A stretch of 64,000 nt of DNA from Posidonia oceanica (Eukaryota > Streptophyta > Magnoliopsida > Alismatales > Posidoniaceae). The position numbers were made by a program, and so were the translations under genes. The stretch is taken from the NCBI GenBank assembly GCA_037176725.1, contig JAZBRS010000026.1:98005501-98069500 (forward strand), read 5' to 3'. Below are positions 46,490 through 57,800 of this stretch, in pieces. A model generated the notes under the pieces. That model searched no databases, was not told the DNA's origin, and saw nothing but the letters and a program-made list of their open reading frames with translations. Within the stretch, counting starts at the first letter, position 1. Each line of letters opens with the position of its first letter.

Positions 46490-47960
46490 CTTGTATCGTT
46501 TTGCGTGCCGCTTCTTTGTCTTGCACCGTTTTGCGTGCAGTTCTATTTTCTCGCACCGTTTTGCGTGCCGCTTCTTTGTTTTGCATCGTTTCGCGTGCCC
46601 TTTGATTTTCTTGCTCCGTTTTGCGTGCAGTTCTATTTTCTCGCACCGTTTTGCATGCCGCTTCTTTGTCTTGCACCGTTTTGCGTGCAGTTCTATTTTC
46701 TCGCACCGTTTTGCATGCCGCTTCTTTGCCTTGCACCGTTTTGCGTGCAGTTTTGTTTTCTCCCACCGTTTTGCGTGGCGCTTCTTTGTTTTGCATCATT
46801 TTGCGTGCCCTTTGATTTTCTTGCTCTGTTTTGCGTGTAGTTTTGTTTCCTCGAACCGTTTTGCATGCTGCTTCTTTGTCTTGCACCGTTTTGCGTGCCG
46901 TTTCTTTGTTTTGCATCGTTTTGTGTGCCCTTTGGTTTTCTTGCTCCTTTTGCATGCAGTTCCGTTTTCTCGCACCGTTTTGCGCGCTGCTTCTTTGTTT
47001 TGCGTCGTTTTGCGTGTCCTTTGGTTTTCTTGCTCCGTTTTGCGCGCAGTTCTGTTTTCTCGCACCGTTTTGCGTGCTGCTTCTTTGTTTTGCGTCGTTT
47101 TGCGTGCCCCTTGGATTTTCTTGCTCCGTTTTGCGTGCAGTTCTGTTTTCTCGCACCGTTTTGCGTGCTGCTTCTTTGTTTTGCGTGCCCCTTGGGTTTT
47201 CTTGCTCCGTTTTGCGTGCAGTTCTGTTTTCTCACACCGTTTTGCGTGCTGCTTCTTTGTTTTGCATCGTTTTACGTGCCCTTTGATTTTCTTGCTCCGT
47301 TTTGCACGCTGCTTCTTTGTTTTGCGTCGTTTTGCATGCCCTTTGGTTTTCTTGCTCCGTTTTGCGCGCAGTTCTGTTTTCTCGCACCGTTTTGTGCGCT
47401 GCTTCTTTGTTTTGCGTCGTTTTGCGTGCCCCTTGGGTTTTCTTGCTCCGTTTTGCATGCAGCTCTGTTTTCTCGCACCGTTTTGCGTGCTGCTTCTTTG
47501 TTTTGCATCGTTTTACGTGCCCTTTGATTTTCTTCCTCCGTTTTGCGTGCAGTTCTGTTTTCTCGCACCGTTTTGCGTGCCGCTTCTTTGTTTTGCATCG
47601 TTTTGCGTGCCCTTTGATTTTCTTGCTCCGTTTTGCGTGTAGTTTCGTTTCCTCGCACCGTTTTGCGTGCCGCTTCTTTGTTTTGCACCGTTTTGCGTGC
47701 CCTTGATTTTCTTGCTCCGTTTTGCGTGCAGTTCTGTTTTCTTGCACCGTTTTGCGTGCCGCTCCTTTGTTTTGCACCGTTTTGCGTGCCTTCTCGTTCT
47801 CGCTCCGTTTTACGTGTCGCTTTGTTTCCTTGTTTTGTTTTGCGCCCCTTTTCGTTTTCCTGCACTGTTTCGCGTTCTTGTTCTGTTTCTCGCATCGTTT
47901 CGCGTGTCGGCCTCGATCCTTGCATTGTTTTGCGTTCTTGCCTCGTTTTGCGTATTTTAC
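46490..47960. repeat. 30-bp minisatellite with 90-bp higher-order unit inside the LTR
   Basis: Roughly 48 units of 30 bp, each starting TTTTGCGTGC. Three main variants rotate: CGCTTCTTTGTTTTGCATCG, CCTTTGATTTTCTTGCTCCG and AGTTCTGTTTTCTCGCACCG as tails, making 90-bp trimers. Because 30 is a multiple of three, frames up to 400 codons (plus strand 46,440-47,642) and 266 codons (minus strand) stay open, but they are simple repeats. Confidence 0.93.
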
Positions 47961-48663
47961 GCCATTTTTCTCTGCATGTCGCTTGCATTGCCTGTTTTCC
48001 CCGCTGTTTTGTTTTATCGCCCGTATTTGCATATAGGGCAGTGATGCTTACTGCCTGGAGTTCTCACGAGCCAGGTTTCGCCCGGTTCGGAACACAGACA
48101 GCGTTGCTGAGTGCTTAGATTGCACGTTTACTTTCCTGCACTGCATTCCCTCACTTAGAGCACACCTTTGAGCATTTAGATAGGCATTCATTGGCACTTA
48201 GGCATTCAAAGTCTGCATTTCCCTGCGTATGCGAGCGTAAGCCCAGAAAGACCGATTCTCGGGCGTGTCGGGGGTGCCTAACACCTTCCCCGCGCGTAAC
48301 AGGAGTCCTTACCCTCTCTTGGCCCGCAATGACCATATTGCCCTTATCCTAGGCACGAGTCACATCATTTGCATTCATTTGCATCTTATTTCTTCTGCAT
48401 TGCCTTGCATTGCATCTTTTGCTTGGTTTTGCGTGATTATTCACGCATTTCCCCGGTTTTCCTTGTCTCCCGATCTAATAGACTTGGTGGCGACTCCGAT
48501 TTTGTCTTATCTTCTTCTTTTCCTCCTCTTTTTTCCTTTTTTAAATGTTTTCGAGTTAAGTCTTCCTTCTCGGACATAGCCGCTAATAGTGAGCCTGATT
48601 CCGATCGGTGCACGCGAGCTTTGGCAACGTGCATGGACGATCCGAACACTGGGATTACTACAG

Positions 48664-48681
48664 TGGCGACTCCGCTGGGGA
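48664..48681 (+). other. Primer-binding site of the giant element (tRNA-Arg type)
   Basis: TGGCGACTCCGCTGGGGA one base after the LTR end. I recall this as the site complementary to arginine tRNA used by Ogre/Tat elements; Athila elements use a different one. Confidence 0.85.
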
Positions 48682-50042
48682 TGCTAGACTCCGGCTTTCG
48701 CCTTCGCTTTCGTTCGCTTGGGATTTGCCTTCCATGTTTGCCTTTATGCCCTTTGCCTTGCTTTTGCTTTGCTTGTCTGCCTGTCTGTTTGCCTTTGTGT
48801 TTCCTTTGCCTGTTTTGCTCATTTTCCTGTGCAAACTCCTAGCAAGTCGCCTCGTGGTTACTTTGCTTAGATTTTGCACCCCCTGGGCTGCCTTTGCCTT
48901 GGTTTTTGCTCTATCTTGCTCTGCTTTGTCTAGTTTGCTTGTTTACTTGCCTTCTTCCTTCCCTCTGTTCTTATTTGCTTTACAGCTTACCTGTCTTTAC
49001 TTTCCTTGCCTTACTTACTTTTATTGCTTTATTTCCCGCATAATGCATGACTACATACTTGTTTGGCAACAATACATGCCTTTTGAATGATGAATGTTTG
49101 CTTTTGCACGTTTGCTATGTCACTACACACGCACATGCTCTGTATATATGCATTTTGTCCTGATGAATGCTTTCCCTTCACCATCATACTCACAAACACT
49201 CGCACATGCCATGCACCTGCCTTTTGCTTCGTTGTATGTTGATTGCTTGCCATGATTGATTGATTTTCTTCCCTTTCGCACAATGCCATGCCTAGGATAG
49301 TAGAGACTGATTGCTTTTTCTATGGTTAATTAAAAACGGCAAGTAAAAATAAGATCTAAGGTAACTAGAGCCATCAACACACTTCCACCCTCTTGGAGTT
49401 AATAAAATACGCAAGATAAAAAACTCTAATCATTCGCATGAAGCATCATATAGGGCATGCATCTTCTCATCTGAGTCCACCTATCAGTTTGCGAAGGATG
49501 GTCCCGGCCTCTCACCCCGATGCTTTGGCATGGTGTGAGTCGGTCGGTCTGTCCCCCCTTGTCCGGGGTCGTGTCGGTGTTAGTGGAGGGTACTTCCTAC
49601 GCTTAGGTGAGGTTGAGGCCACCAACGCACCACCCTGTCATTACCTGAGCTTTGGGCCGGGAGTTAGACAGGGGGCCTACTTTTCTGACTTGAATCGGTG
49701 ACCCGTACACTTGTGGATATCCGGAGTAGACTACCAGCTAGGGAACACTAGATTGGTGAGAGAGAGAGCATGCTAGAGAGCATACATGTCATTCACGCCA
49801 TAACTTAATGCATTTTGCATTTCTTCTTTTTTAACCCTAGTTTCCTGTTGTGTCTTTAACAGAGTTCAGTAAGCGATCTCCTTAGCCGGAGCTCGGGTTC
49901 CTCTCCTTGCTGACATCTCTGCTGAGACACCTGTGCTCGACCACCTCTTTCTGAGCTACTCGCCTTTGCGAGCATAGCTCCTCGTAGAGCCCGTCCCCTT
50001 TTCCCTCGTCGCAGCCCCATTTTGACTCGCTCTCGGTTAGCA
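48682..50042 (+). other. Leader between primer-binding site and gag, no ORF1
   Basis: About 1.36 kb, pyrimidine-rich first, then a GC-rich part at 49,470-49,700. Ogre elements typically carry an extra ORF here. I found none with meaningful length or motif. Confidence 0.6.
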
Positions 50043-52210
50043 ATGGCCCAGCGCACCGTCGAACCCCCTCTTGCCCTTGCCTCGGAGGTGGTTTCCGCTC
50101 TGGCCCCTCCGGTTCCCATTTCTAACCCTTCTGTGCCCTCTGTGACGCCAGGATTTTCCCTTCTGTCGTCTGGGGCACCCCAGTTTGCCGTGGGACAGTG
50201 GCAGACACTCGCTCCTCCTGATCCGGTCGCCGAGTCTATCTTGATGGCCACTTCTCGTGTTCCGGAGGCACCACTGACCCCACCTTCTCAGGGATTTGTC
50301 ACTTTTGACCCCCCTTCTGCTGCGGCAACTCTCGCCCTAGGACCCCAATCTCCTGGACAGTCCGGATCTCTTGGCTCTGGCTCCTCGCCGGCACTGCAAT
50401 TCAGTGTTCCCACTGACGGGACACCTGAAGAGCAGTACCAGCAACTGATGGACACTATCCAGCGGCTGCAGGGTATAGCTCTATCAGTCCGCCCTCCTTC
50501 CCCTCCTGTTATTCCTGAGGTTCCTGTGCGGCCTGCTCTCGCACATCTTGCATTGCACTCTACACTTCCGCCTAGACCATCGTCCCAACTGCTCACGGTT
50601 CCGACGATGGGGGCACGTATCCTGCCTCTGGCATCTACACCGCACCACACACAGCATGCACCTCCGCCACCTGGTGGCTAGTCATTCGGACTGGTGGGAG
50701 CACAGTATCTCGCAGGCCCGTCCCCCGGCACCGCCCCGGTACGGCCGCTGATGCTCCATCATCCTGCACCCACCACACAGCATACCATCTATCCTCCCCC
50801 TTTGCATCAGGCTCAGAATTCCACATGCATCCCTCCTTGCACTCCACCACAGCACGGGTATGCCGGCCATCACCTTGCGTCACCAGGCAACGTGATGGTA
50901 GATCCGGAGGAGCACCTCGGTGTGACCCAATCGGCATACGTAGTCCCTGCCCCCGCTGCCCCATCACCTGTAGCAGCTATTCCAGACCCCATCAACAACA
51001 GGATGGATGTTCTGGAGAAGGCACTGCGTCTAGTGCAGGGCACGGACCACCAGACCTACCAGTTCCGAGACCTCTGCTGTTTCCCAGAGGCGTTACTCCC
51101 CCCAAAGTTCAAAATACCGGACTTTGAGAAGTATGATGGTAGGGGCTGCCCTATAGCCCATCTGAAGGCGTACTGCGGTGATCTCGCCCAACTCCAGGCG
51201 GACGAGAGGTTGCTGATCCACCTGTTCCAGAAAAGTTTGTCTGGTCCGGCCCTCAAGTGGTTCACCTCGCTTGACATGGCTACGATCAAGACTTGGAACG
51301 ACCTAAGCCAGCCGTTCTTGGAACAGTACTCCTTCAACCTCGATCTGGTCCCGAAGCGTGCAGACTTGATCGCAACCAAGCAGAATCCGGGTGAGCCGTT
51401 CGGGGAGTACGTCGGCCGCTGGCGTGCCCTTGCCTCGCAAGTTCGAGATAGGCCCTCCGACGAGGAGTCTATCGAGATCATCATAAAGGGGGCACAGCCG
51501 TCTACCGGAGCTTTGCTTAGCATCCAACCTGTCACAACCTTCACTGCTTTGATCCGAGCTGGCACTCGCGTAGAGAGTTCGTTGCGAAGTGGCAACTTCC
51601 CCGCACTCTCTGTGCTTGCCAAGCAGGCCCCCACCAGCAACAACGGCAGCAGCAGCAGCACCATCAACAACAATAGCAACCTCAACAACAATCGTCCTAA
51701 GAGGAAGGATCCGCCGAAGCCCGTTGTCGCATACGTCGACTCCCCTGCTGCGCCCGTTCGTCTGGCGTCTCGGCCTGCCCCTCCTCAGATCTATTACGCA
51801 CCTGCACCTAGGGCACACCCCACACCACAGATCACTACCACCGCTCGACCGGTCTATCCTGCCGCACCGGTTCAGCAAGGACAGTTCTAGAGGCCGAGAC
51901 GGCCACCTGTTGAGAAGCGGAAATTCGCCCCACTGGTGGAACCGCTCACTGCCGTCCTCCCGAAGGTTGCGTCGCTCCTGAAATTTCCGAAGGTTCGCCC
52001 GCCACCAAACCCACTACCGCATTGGTTTAAGGCGAACCTTTTCTGCGATTTTCATCGAAGCGTCGAGCATTCGACTGATAATTGCTTCACTCTCCGGAAT
52101 GCTATCCAGGATCTGATCGAATCGGGAACGATTGTGATCGATACGCACGAGGCACCCACTTCTGCACCATCTCATGCACCTGCATCAGCATCTATCCCAG
52201 CTAATGTTGT
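50043..52210 (+). pseudogene. gag region of the giant element, two amber codons
   Basis: The ATG at 50,043 (MAQRTVEPPLALAS) opens a Pro/Ser-rich N-terminus. The capsid-like retrotransposon gag domain lies at about 51,100-51,560 (KIPDFEKYDG, then FQKSLSGPALKWFTSLD and LSQPFLEQYSFN). A CxxH-type knuckle follows at about 52,044-52,085 (CDFHRSVEHSTDNC), as in Tat gags. Gag would form virus-like particles in the cytoplasm. Two TAG codons, at 50,679-50,681 and 51,888-51,890, interrupt the same frame. Both sit where CAG would restore an open frame. The frame runs straight into protease without a shift. Confidence 0.85.
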
Positions 52211-54398
52211 CCGCCGACCCCTGCCAGAGCACTCCTATTCAGGAGGCGCAGGGACCTCAGGAATCCACTCTTTGTTTCCTTCCGGATCTCTCACGTCTGT
52301 GGTAGATCCTTCCGAGCTTATCCATGATGTTTCTGCTTCATTTCCAGTCTCTCTCTGTCTTGTGGCTGTCGCCGGTTCCGAGTCGGGCGTTCATATGATC
52401 CGACCGCGCACCAGGCCGGAGCGTCCTCCCGCATCAGCCGCCATGCTTTCCCGGGCCCAAGCCCCAATACATCTCCTAGCCAGACCTCAGCCAGAGTTTC
52501 CCGTACACCTATTAGCAAGACCTCAATCCCCACCCAGCTTGCCTTCCCAGCTATCCTCCTATCCATGCCCTCCTCAGCTTGTAGCCCCTCTCGTGCTCGC
52601 AGCACGCACTCCCATGGTTATTAACCTGACCAGGGATACCCATCGCGTACCTTACAGCTACGCCACGGAAATGTGTGCGGAAGTGACGCGATCGGGGAGG
52701 GTCTACAGACCTCCGGCACCAGTAGCCAGGCCTAGTCACCCAGAACCTGCAACGTCCCTGCCCTTAGCCCAGCCTACAGTCCCACCATCTTCAGGCCAGC
52801 CTCTTGAGTCCACCATAGTTGAACCTGTTCCCAAAACCGTACCACCTACTACCAAGAAATGCCAACCTAAAGCCGACATCACTTCCCAGCTCAAAAAGGT
52901 TAAGGCCGACATATCCATCTGGGACCTGATACACACTTCTGCCGAGCATCGCGAGGCTTTCCTTCGCGTGTTCCAAGCCGCCCGTGTGTCCCAAGCCATA
53001 GAACCTGCCGCCTTGGAAAGCATGGTCGGAATGATCGCAGAGCCCCAGGTCATCACTTTCACGAGTGATGAGTTGCCTCTAGCGGGGATTAATCACAACC
53101 AACCCTTGTTCGTCACAGTACAATTCAAGAACTTTCACATTCCCCTTGCACTGGTCGATAATGGGTCAGGCCTTAACGTCTGTCCCTTGCGAACAGCAAC
53201 CAAGCTCGGATTCAAGGCCGAGGACATTACTCCGGCTGTAAAGGGAATGACAGCTTTTGATAATACTCACCATGACGCTCTAGGGATTCTGATTATTCCT
53301 CTGATCATTGGTCCGGTCACATTCGATGTGGAATTCTACGTCGTCGACTTGGAACCTAACTTCAACTTTCTGCTTGGGCGCCCTTGGCTCCACAAGCATC
53401 AGGTTATCCCCTCGACCCTCCATCACATGATCAAGTTCCGCCGAGGCAACGACGTTATCGTTGTCATGGCAGAGAATTTCGAGAAGGAGCGGATCGAGGC
53501 GATTTCCTCTATCTCTTCACAGACTGTCCCCTTTGAACCTGAACTCTCGAACGCTTTGTATCGCGTTAATCGGTGCGAGCCGATTAACTTTTTGCCAGAT
53601 CTCGAACGTGTCAACTCCTTGGCCGTTCACAATAACCCTTTTCAGATGGTCGAGAACGTCTGTCACAGGTGGGGCTACGTCAAAGGGACATCACTTGGGC
53701 AACATGGCCAGGGAATCGCTGAACCAATCATGGCGGAAGAACGAAGAGACAACGAGGGTCTAGGGTACGACCCTCACACCGATAAAGGCAAGCGCCCGCA
53801 AGCGAAGAGTCAGAGAATGACCATACCTCGGAGCTTGGCTAACTTCACAAGCGCAGGTATCCTAGGTTCAAGCGCAGTTCAAACCATAGTGCAGTCGGAG
53901 CCGTGCCAAAGCTCTCCGCCACCGGAGGAGGACTGGGTCTGCGTTGAGGACTACTACTCGGACGGGGAACAGTCTAGCACAACAGGGGCAGTTCAGACTT
54001 GCAGTGGAAGCCAGCACAACTCAACAGCACATCAGTCGGTTTATCTGGCCACTCCTTCCACAGATCATGAAGCAGCAGATTTGGCAGAACACTTGGCAGA
54101 TTTGACAGTCTTTGATTCTCCTGCAGTCATGTCAGCACCATCAGCACCAACTCAAGCACAGTCAGTCAGTCTGCATGCAACCGTTGTCACATCAGTGCAA
54201 CTACCACCCTCTCAGGAGGATCAATCGCTGAGTCCAGTCAGCAGTGTGACTCAGCCCTTCCCAGAAGCCGCATCTCAAGCAATGCAGTCGGTTCAGTCAG
54301 CCACGCTTTCTCTTGCCGTGGACCGGCAACTTTCATGGCAAGACCCTATGACATCAGAGGCCGCGCTCTCATCATCATCACCAGCCACGGAGAACTAG
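52211..54398 (+). CDS. Protease and G-patch-like region of the giant element
   Basis: The frame is open from 51,891 to the TAG at 54,396-54,398. After a Pro-rich linker comes an aspartic protease at about 53,090-53,430. Its active site is ALVDNGSGLNVCP (Asp codon 53,157-53,159), followed by NFLLGRPWLHKHQV. Tat elements use DNGS in place of DTGS. A G-patch-like motif follows (GYVKGTSLGQHGQGI, about 53,670-53,720), then a Gln/Ser/Ala-rich tail. The protease would cleave the Gag-Pol polyprotein. In Ogre elements an intron is reported between protease and RT, so the later stops could lie in such an intron. Confidence 0.85.
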
Positions 54399-54830
54399 CT
54401 GAGCATCGCGGTCTCCCGGCCCTCGAGCCTTCAAGAGAGCCCCTCTGCCCATCCTCTGACAGCAGCAGTCACTCTGGCAGCATATCCATCTGCAATCCCT
54501 CTGACTGGACCATCTGGGCCTCCCTTGCCGAGGCTGTCGCAATCAGGCGCACCCATGACTCAGAACATACAAGTACCAGAGACAACAATCCATCTTGCAG
54601 CCGAGCCAGCGCCACAGGCCCTCGGCGCCTACTATGTCGATTCACCCTCAGATGAGGAAGAAGGAGGGGCGATAGAAGCCCAGGTCGATTCATGGATGTC
54701 TGATTTGGAGCTGCTTTACCAAGAACAGCTCGAATCCATAGTGGAAGACCTGGCACAGCACTAAGCCACAGAAAGGAAAGGAAAAGCCGTAGTTACGGAT
54801 CCTCCTCTGCGAGAGAACCACACCTCCATC
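54399..54830 (+). other. Pro-RT junction with two stop codons (possible intron or decayed linker)
   Basis: Same frame as gag and RT; stops are TAG at 54,396 and TAA at 54,762. The frame between them (54,525-54,761) encodes an acidic linker (YYVDSPSDEEEGG). Either these are nonsense mutations in a continuous linker, or part of this stretch is removed by splicing, as proposed for Ogre. I could not fix splice sites. Confidence 0.5.
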
Positions 54831-57800
54831 ATGGCCCTGGAAGGAAATTCAGGAGTACCGGACTCCTCTAGACCCGATGAGCTCATTACCATTCAACCCG
54901 AAGGTGGGTCTAGTTGGCTTGTGCAGCACATGCCTCATTCGGGGAGGATAGCGAGCGGCAGTATCCAAGTCAGCCGCCAGTCTGACATGCCCTCCACAAG
55001 TATGTTAGCAGACTCAGAAGAAGAGACACCAGCAGATCACGCAGCAGCAGTAACAGGGCAGAAAGCAGAATCAGTGACAGAGTTGTCAGAAGTTTCAGTA
55101 GCAAAGTTATCAGCAGTATCAGTCACAGAGCCAGCAAGGCCTTCAGCAGTGTCAGTAGAACATGCAGCGATGTCATTAGCAGTAGGACGGACAGAGGAAG
55201 CCATCAAGGTAGAGGTCGCACACCGAAGATACAGAAACACTCGGGTAGGTGTGACCATCCTGAGGCGTCACCAGGGTCAAGAAGCGGAACTTCTACACTC
55301 CTTCGATGTGACAAACCCCACTTTCGAAAAGGAGATCCTCTCAGAACTTGTTGCATACGGAGAGGAAGATAATACAGGCGAAGATGAGAATGATGACCCA
55401 TCACCTGAGTTCCGGCCCTATGATGACGACCCAGAAGGTCCCAACCTGCATGTTGAGGAAGAAACGGAGGTCATTAATCTCGACACGGCCGAAGAAACTA
55501 GAGAGGTTCGCATCAGTGCCCTACTATCACCCCAAGTCAGAATAAAGTTCATCGCGTTCTTGAAAGAGTACGTAGACGTCTTCGCTTGGACCTATGAAGA
55601 CATGGTTGGCCTTGATGTCGAGATAGTGGTCCACAACTTACCCCTGAAGCCGGACGCCAAGCCAGTAAAGCAGAAACTGAGGAGATGGCGACCACAGTGG
55701 CTGCTCATGATCAAGGAAGAGATAATGAAGCAGCTTGATGTTAACTTTCTGAAAGTCGTCCTTTACCCTGAGTGGCTTGCAAACATCGTGCCAGTGCCCA
55801 AGAAGGACGGTCGGATCCGGATCTGTATCGACTACAGGGACCTGAACAAGGCGAGTCCCAAGGACGACTTCCCATTGCCTCACATTGACGTCCTAGTCGA
55901 CAACACCGCGGGCCACAAGATGCTATCCTTTATGGACGGTTTCTCCGGCTATAATCAGATCAGGATGGCAGAAGAAGACATGGAAAAGACTTCATTCATC
56001 ACCCCCTGGGGGGTCTTCTGTTATCAAGTTATGCCGTTTGGGTTGAAGAACGCCGGTGCAACTTATCAGAGAGCCATGACTGCACTCTTTCACGACCTCA
56101 TGCACCAGGAAGTGGAGGTCTATGTAGATGACATGATCGCAAAGACCAAAGAGCCTGAGGATCACCTTGCTTGCCTGAAGAAGCTCTTTGACCGTCTGAG
56201 GAAATACAAACTGAGACTTAACCCCAGTAAATGCGTGTTTGGGGTTTCATCTGGCAAACTTCTGGGCTACATTGTTAGCCAAAGGGGGATTGAAGTGGAC
56301 CCGATGAAAGCTAAAGCCATCGTGGAAATGCCACCCCCTAGAACCGAGAAGGAGGTTCGAGGCCTACTTGGGCGTTTACAGTACATCAGTCGCTTCATTG
56401 CACAGTTTACGCCCATCTGCGAGCCCATTTTCAAACTCCTGCGGAAAAATGCACAAATTGACTGGAATGGAGAATGTCAGGCCGCATTCGATAAGATCAA
56501 GCAACTGCTGGTCAAACCCCCCGTCTTGGTCCCTCCCACACCAGGAAGACCTCTGCTCCTCTACCTCTCAACTACGCAGCATTCCATGGGTGCCGTCCTG
56601 GGCCAACACGACGAATCTGGTAGGAAGGAGCGCGCCATCTACTACCTGAGCAAGAAATTTAATGAATGTGAAGCCAGGTACAGCACGATGGAGAAGACCT
56701 ATCTGTCCCTTGTCTGGGCCGCGCAGAAACTGAGACACTATATGATGGCGTACCCAGTTCAGCTCTTGTGCCGTCATGACCCTATCAAATTTCTTTTCCA
56801 AAAGCCGGCTTTGGTGGGCAGACGCGTCAAGTGGCAGGTTTTGTTATCTCAATACGACATCACCTTCGTCACACAGCGATCTATGAAGGGCCAGGCTATG
56901 GCGGATCACCTTGCGGATTTCCCTTTGCCCGAGTATCAGCCACTCCAGACGCAGTTCCCTGACGAAGACATTCTCTTTGCAATGGAGGACTCGGAGGAGA
57001 AAAACCCTGAAGAGCAAGAGCATTGGCGGTTGTACTTTGACGGTGCTGTCAATAAAAAGGGTCGGGGCATAGGCGTAGTGCTGACCACGCCCCAGGGGCA
57101 AATGATCCCTTTTGCGAGGAAGCTGACTTTCGCATGCACGAACAACGAGGCAGAATATGAAGCATGCATCCTGGGTTTGAAAGTCGCCCTCGAGCATAAG
57201 GCGCAGAAGTTACATGTGCACGGTGATGCCATGCTAGTGATCTCTCAAGTGAACGGAGACTGGAAGACCAAGGACCCGAAGCTCGTGCCGTATCATGAAT
57301 GTCTGCTGGGGCTAATAGAAGAGTTCGAGAGCATTGACTTCACATACATGAACAGAGCAAAGAATGCGTATGCAGACGCACTAGCAACTTTGGCATCTTG
57401 GCTCAATATACCAGAGAACAGCAAGGTAGATGTGTCAGTCACCTGCATAGAGGAGCCCGCCCATTGCATGAACATAGAGGAAGCAGATTCGGCCACGGAG
57501 CAGCCATGGTATCATGATATCAAAGCATTCTTGGAATCCGGCAGTCTCCCACCTGGCACCACCGCAGAAGATAAGAGAACTTTGGCACGTCTGGCGTCAA
57601 AATATGTGTTGGGGGCTGGGCAGTTATACAGAAGATCGTACAATCAGATGCTACTACGCTGCCTAGACAAGCCGGAGGCTGATACCCTAATGCTTCAAGT
57701 ACATGCAGGGACCTGTGGCCTGCACATGAACGGTGTCCTCTTAGCCAAGAAGATCATGCTCCAAGGATATTTCTGGCAAACCATGGAGACAGACTGCTGC

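Larger units (their letters stand above)
41973..48662 (+). repeat. 5' LTR of the giant element (6,690 bp)
   Basis: Starts TATAGACACCCC (the 3' LTR has TGTAGACACCCC, so the terminal TG has mutated to TA) and ends ATTACTACA. Contents: C-rich U3; A-rich block at about 42,690-43,440; GC-rich block at about 43,600-45,130 with overlapping spurious frames on both strands; degenerate repeats around TTTGCATTTAGGTCC (about 45,180-45,800); the 30-bp array; and a conserved-looking 3' part (GGGGTGCCTAACACCTTCCC at 48,270-48,289, then TGGTGGCGACTCCGA near 48,487) shared by Tat LTRs as I recall them. Confidence 0.9.

Noticed and set aside
46440..47642. 400-codon plus-strand ORF and 220-266-codon minus-strand ORFs over the same DNA
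   Set aside because: Produced by the 30-bp minisatellite (a multiple of three). All frames on both strands stay open, the peptides are simple repeats, and no domain is present.
48682..50042. Ogre-type ORF1 before gag
   Set aside because: Looked for, but only short frames without motifs were found.
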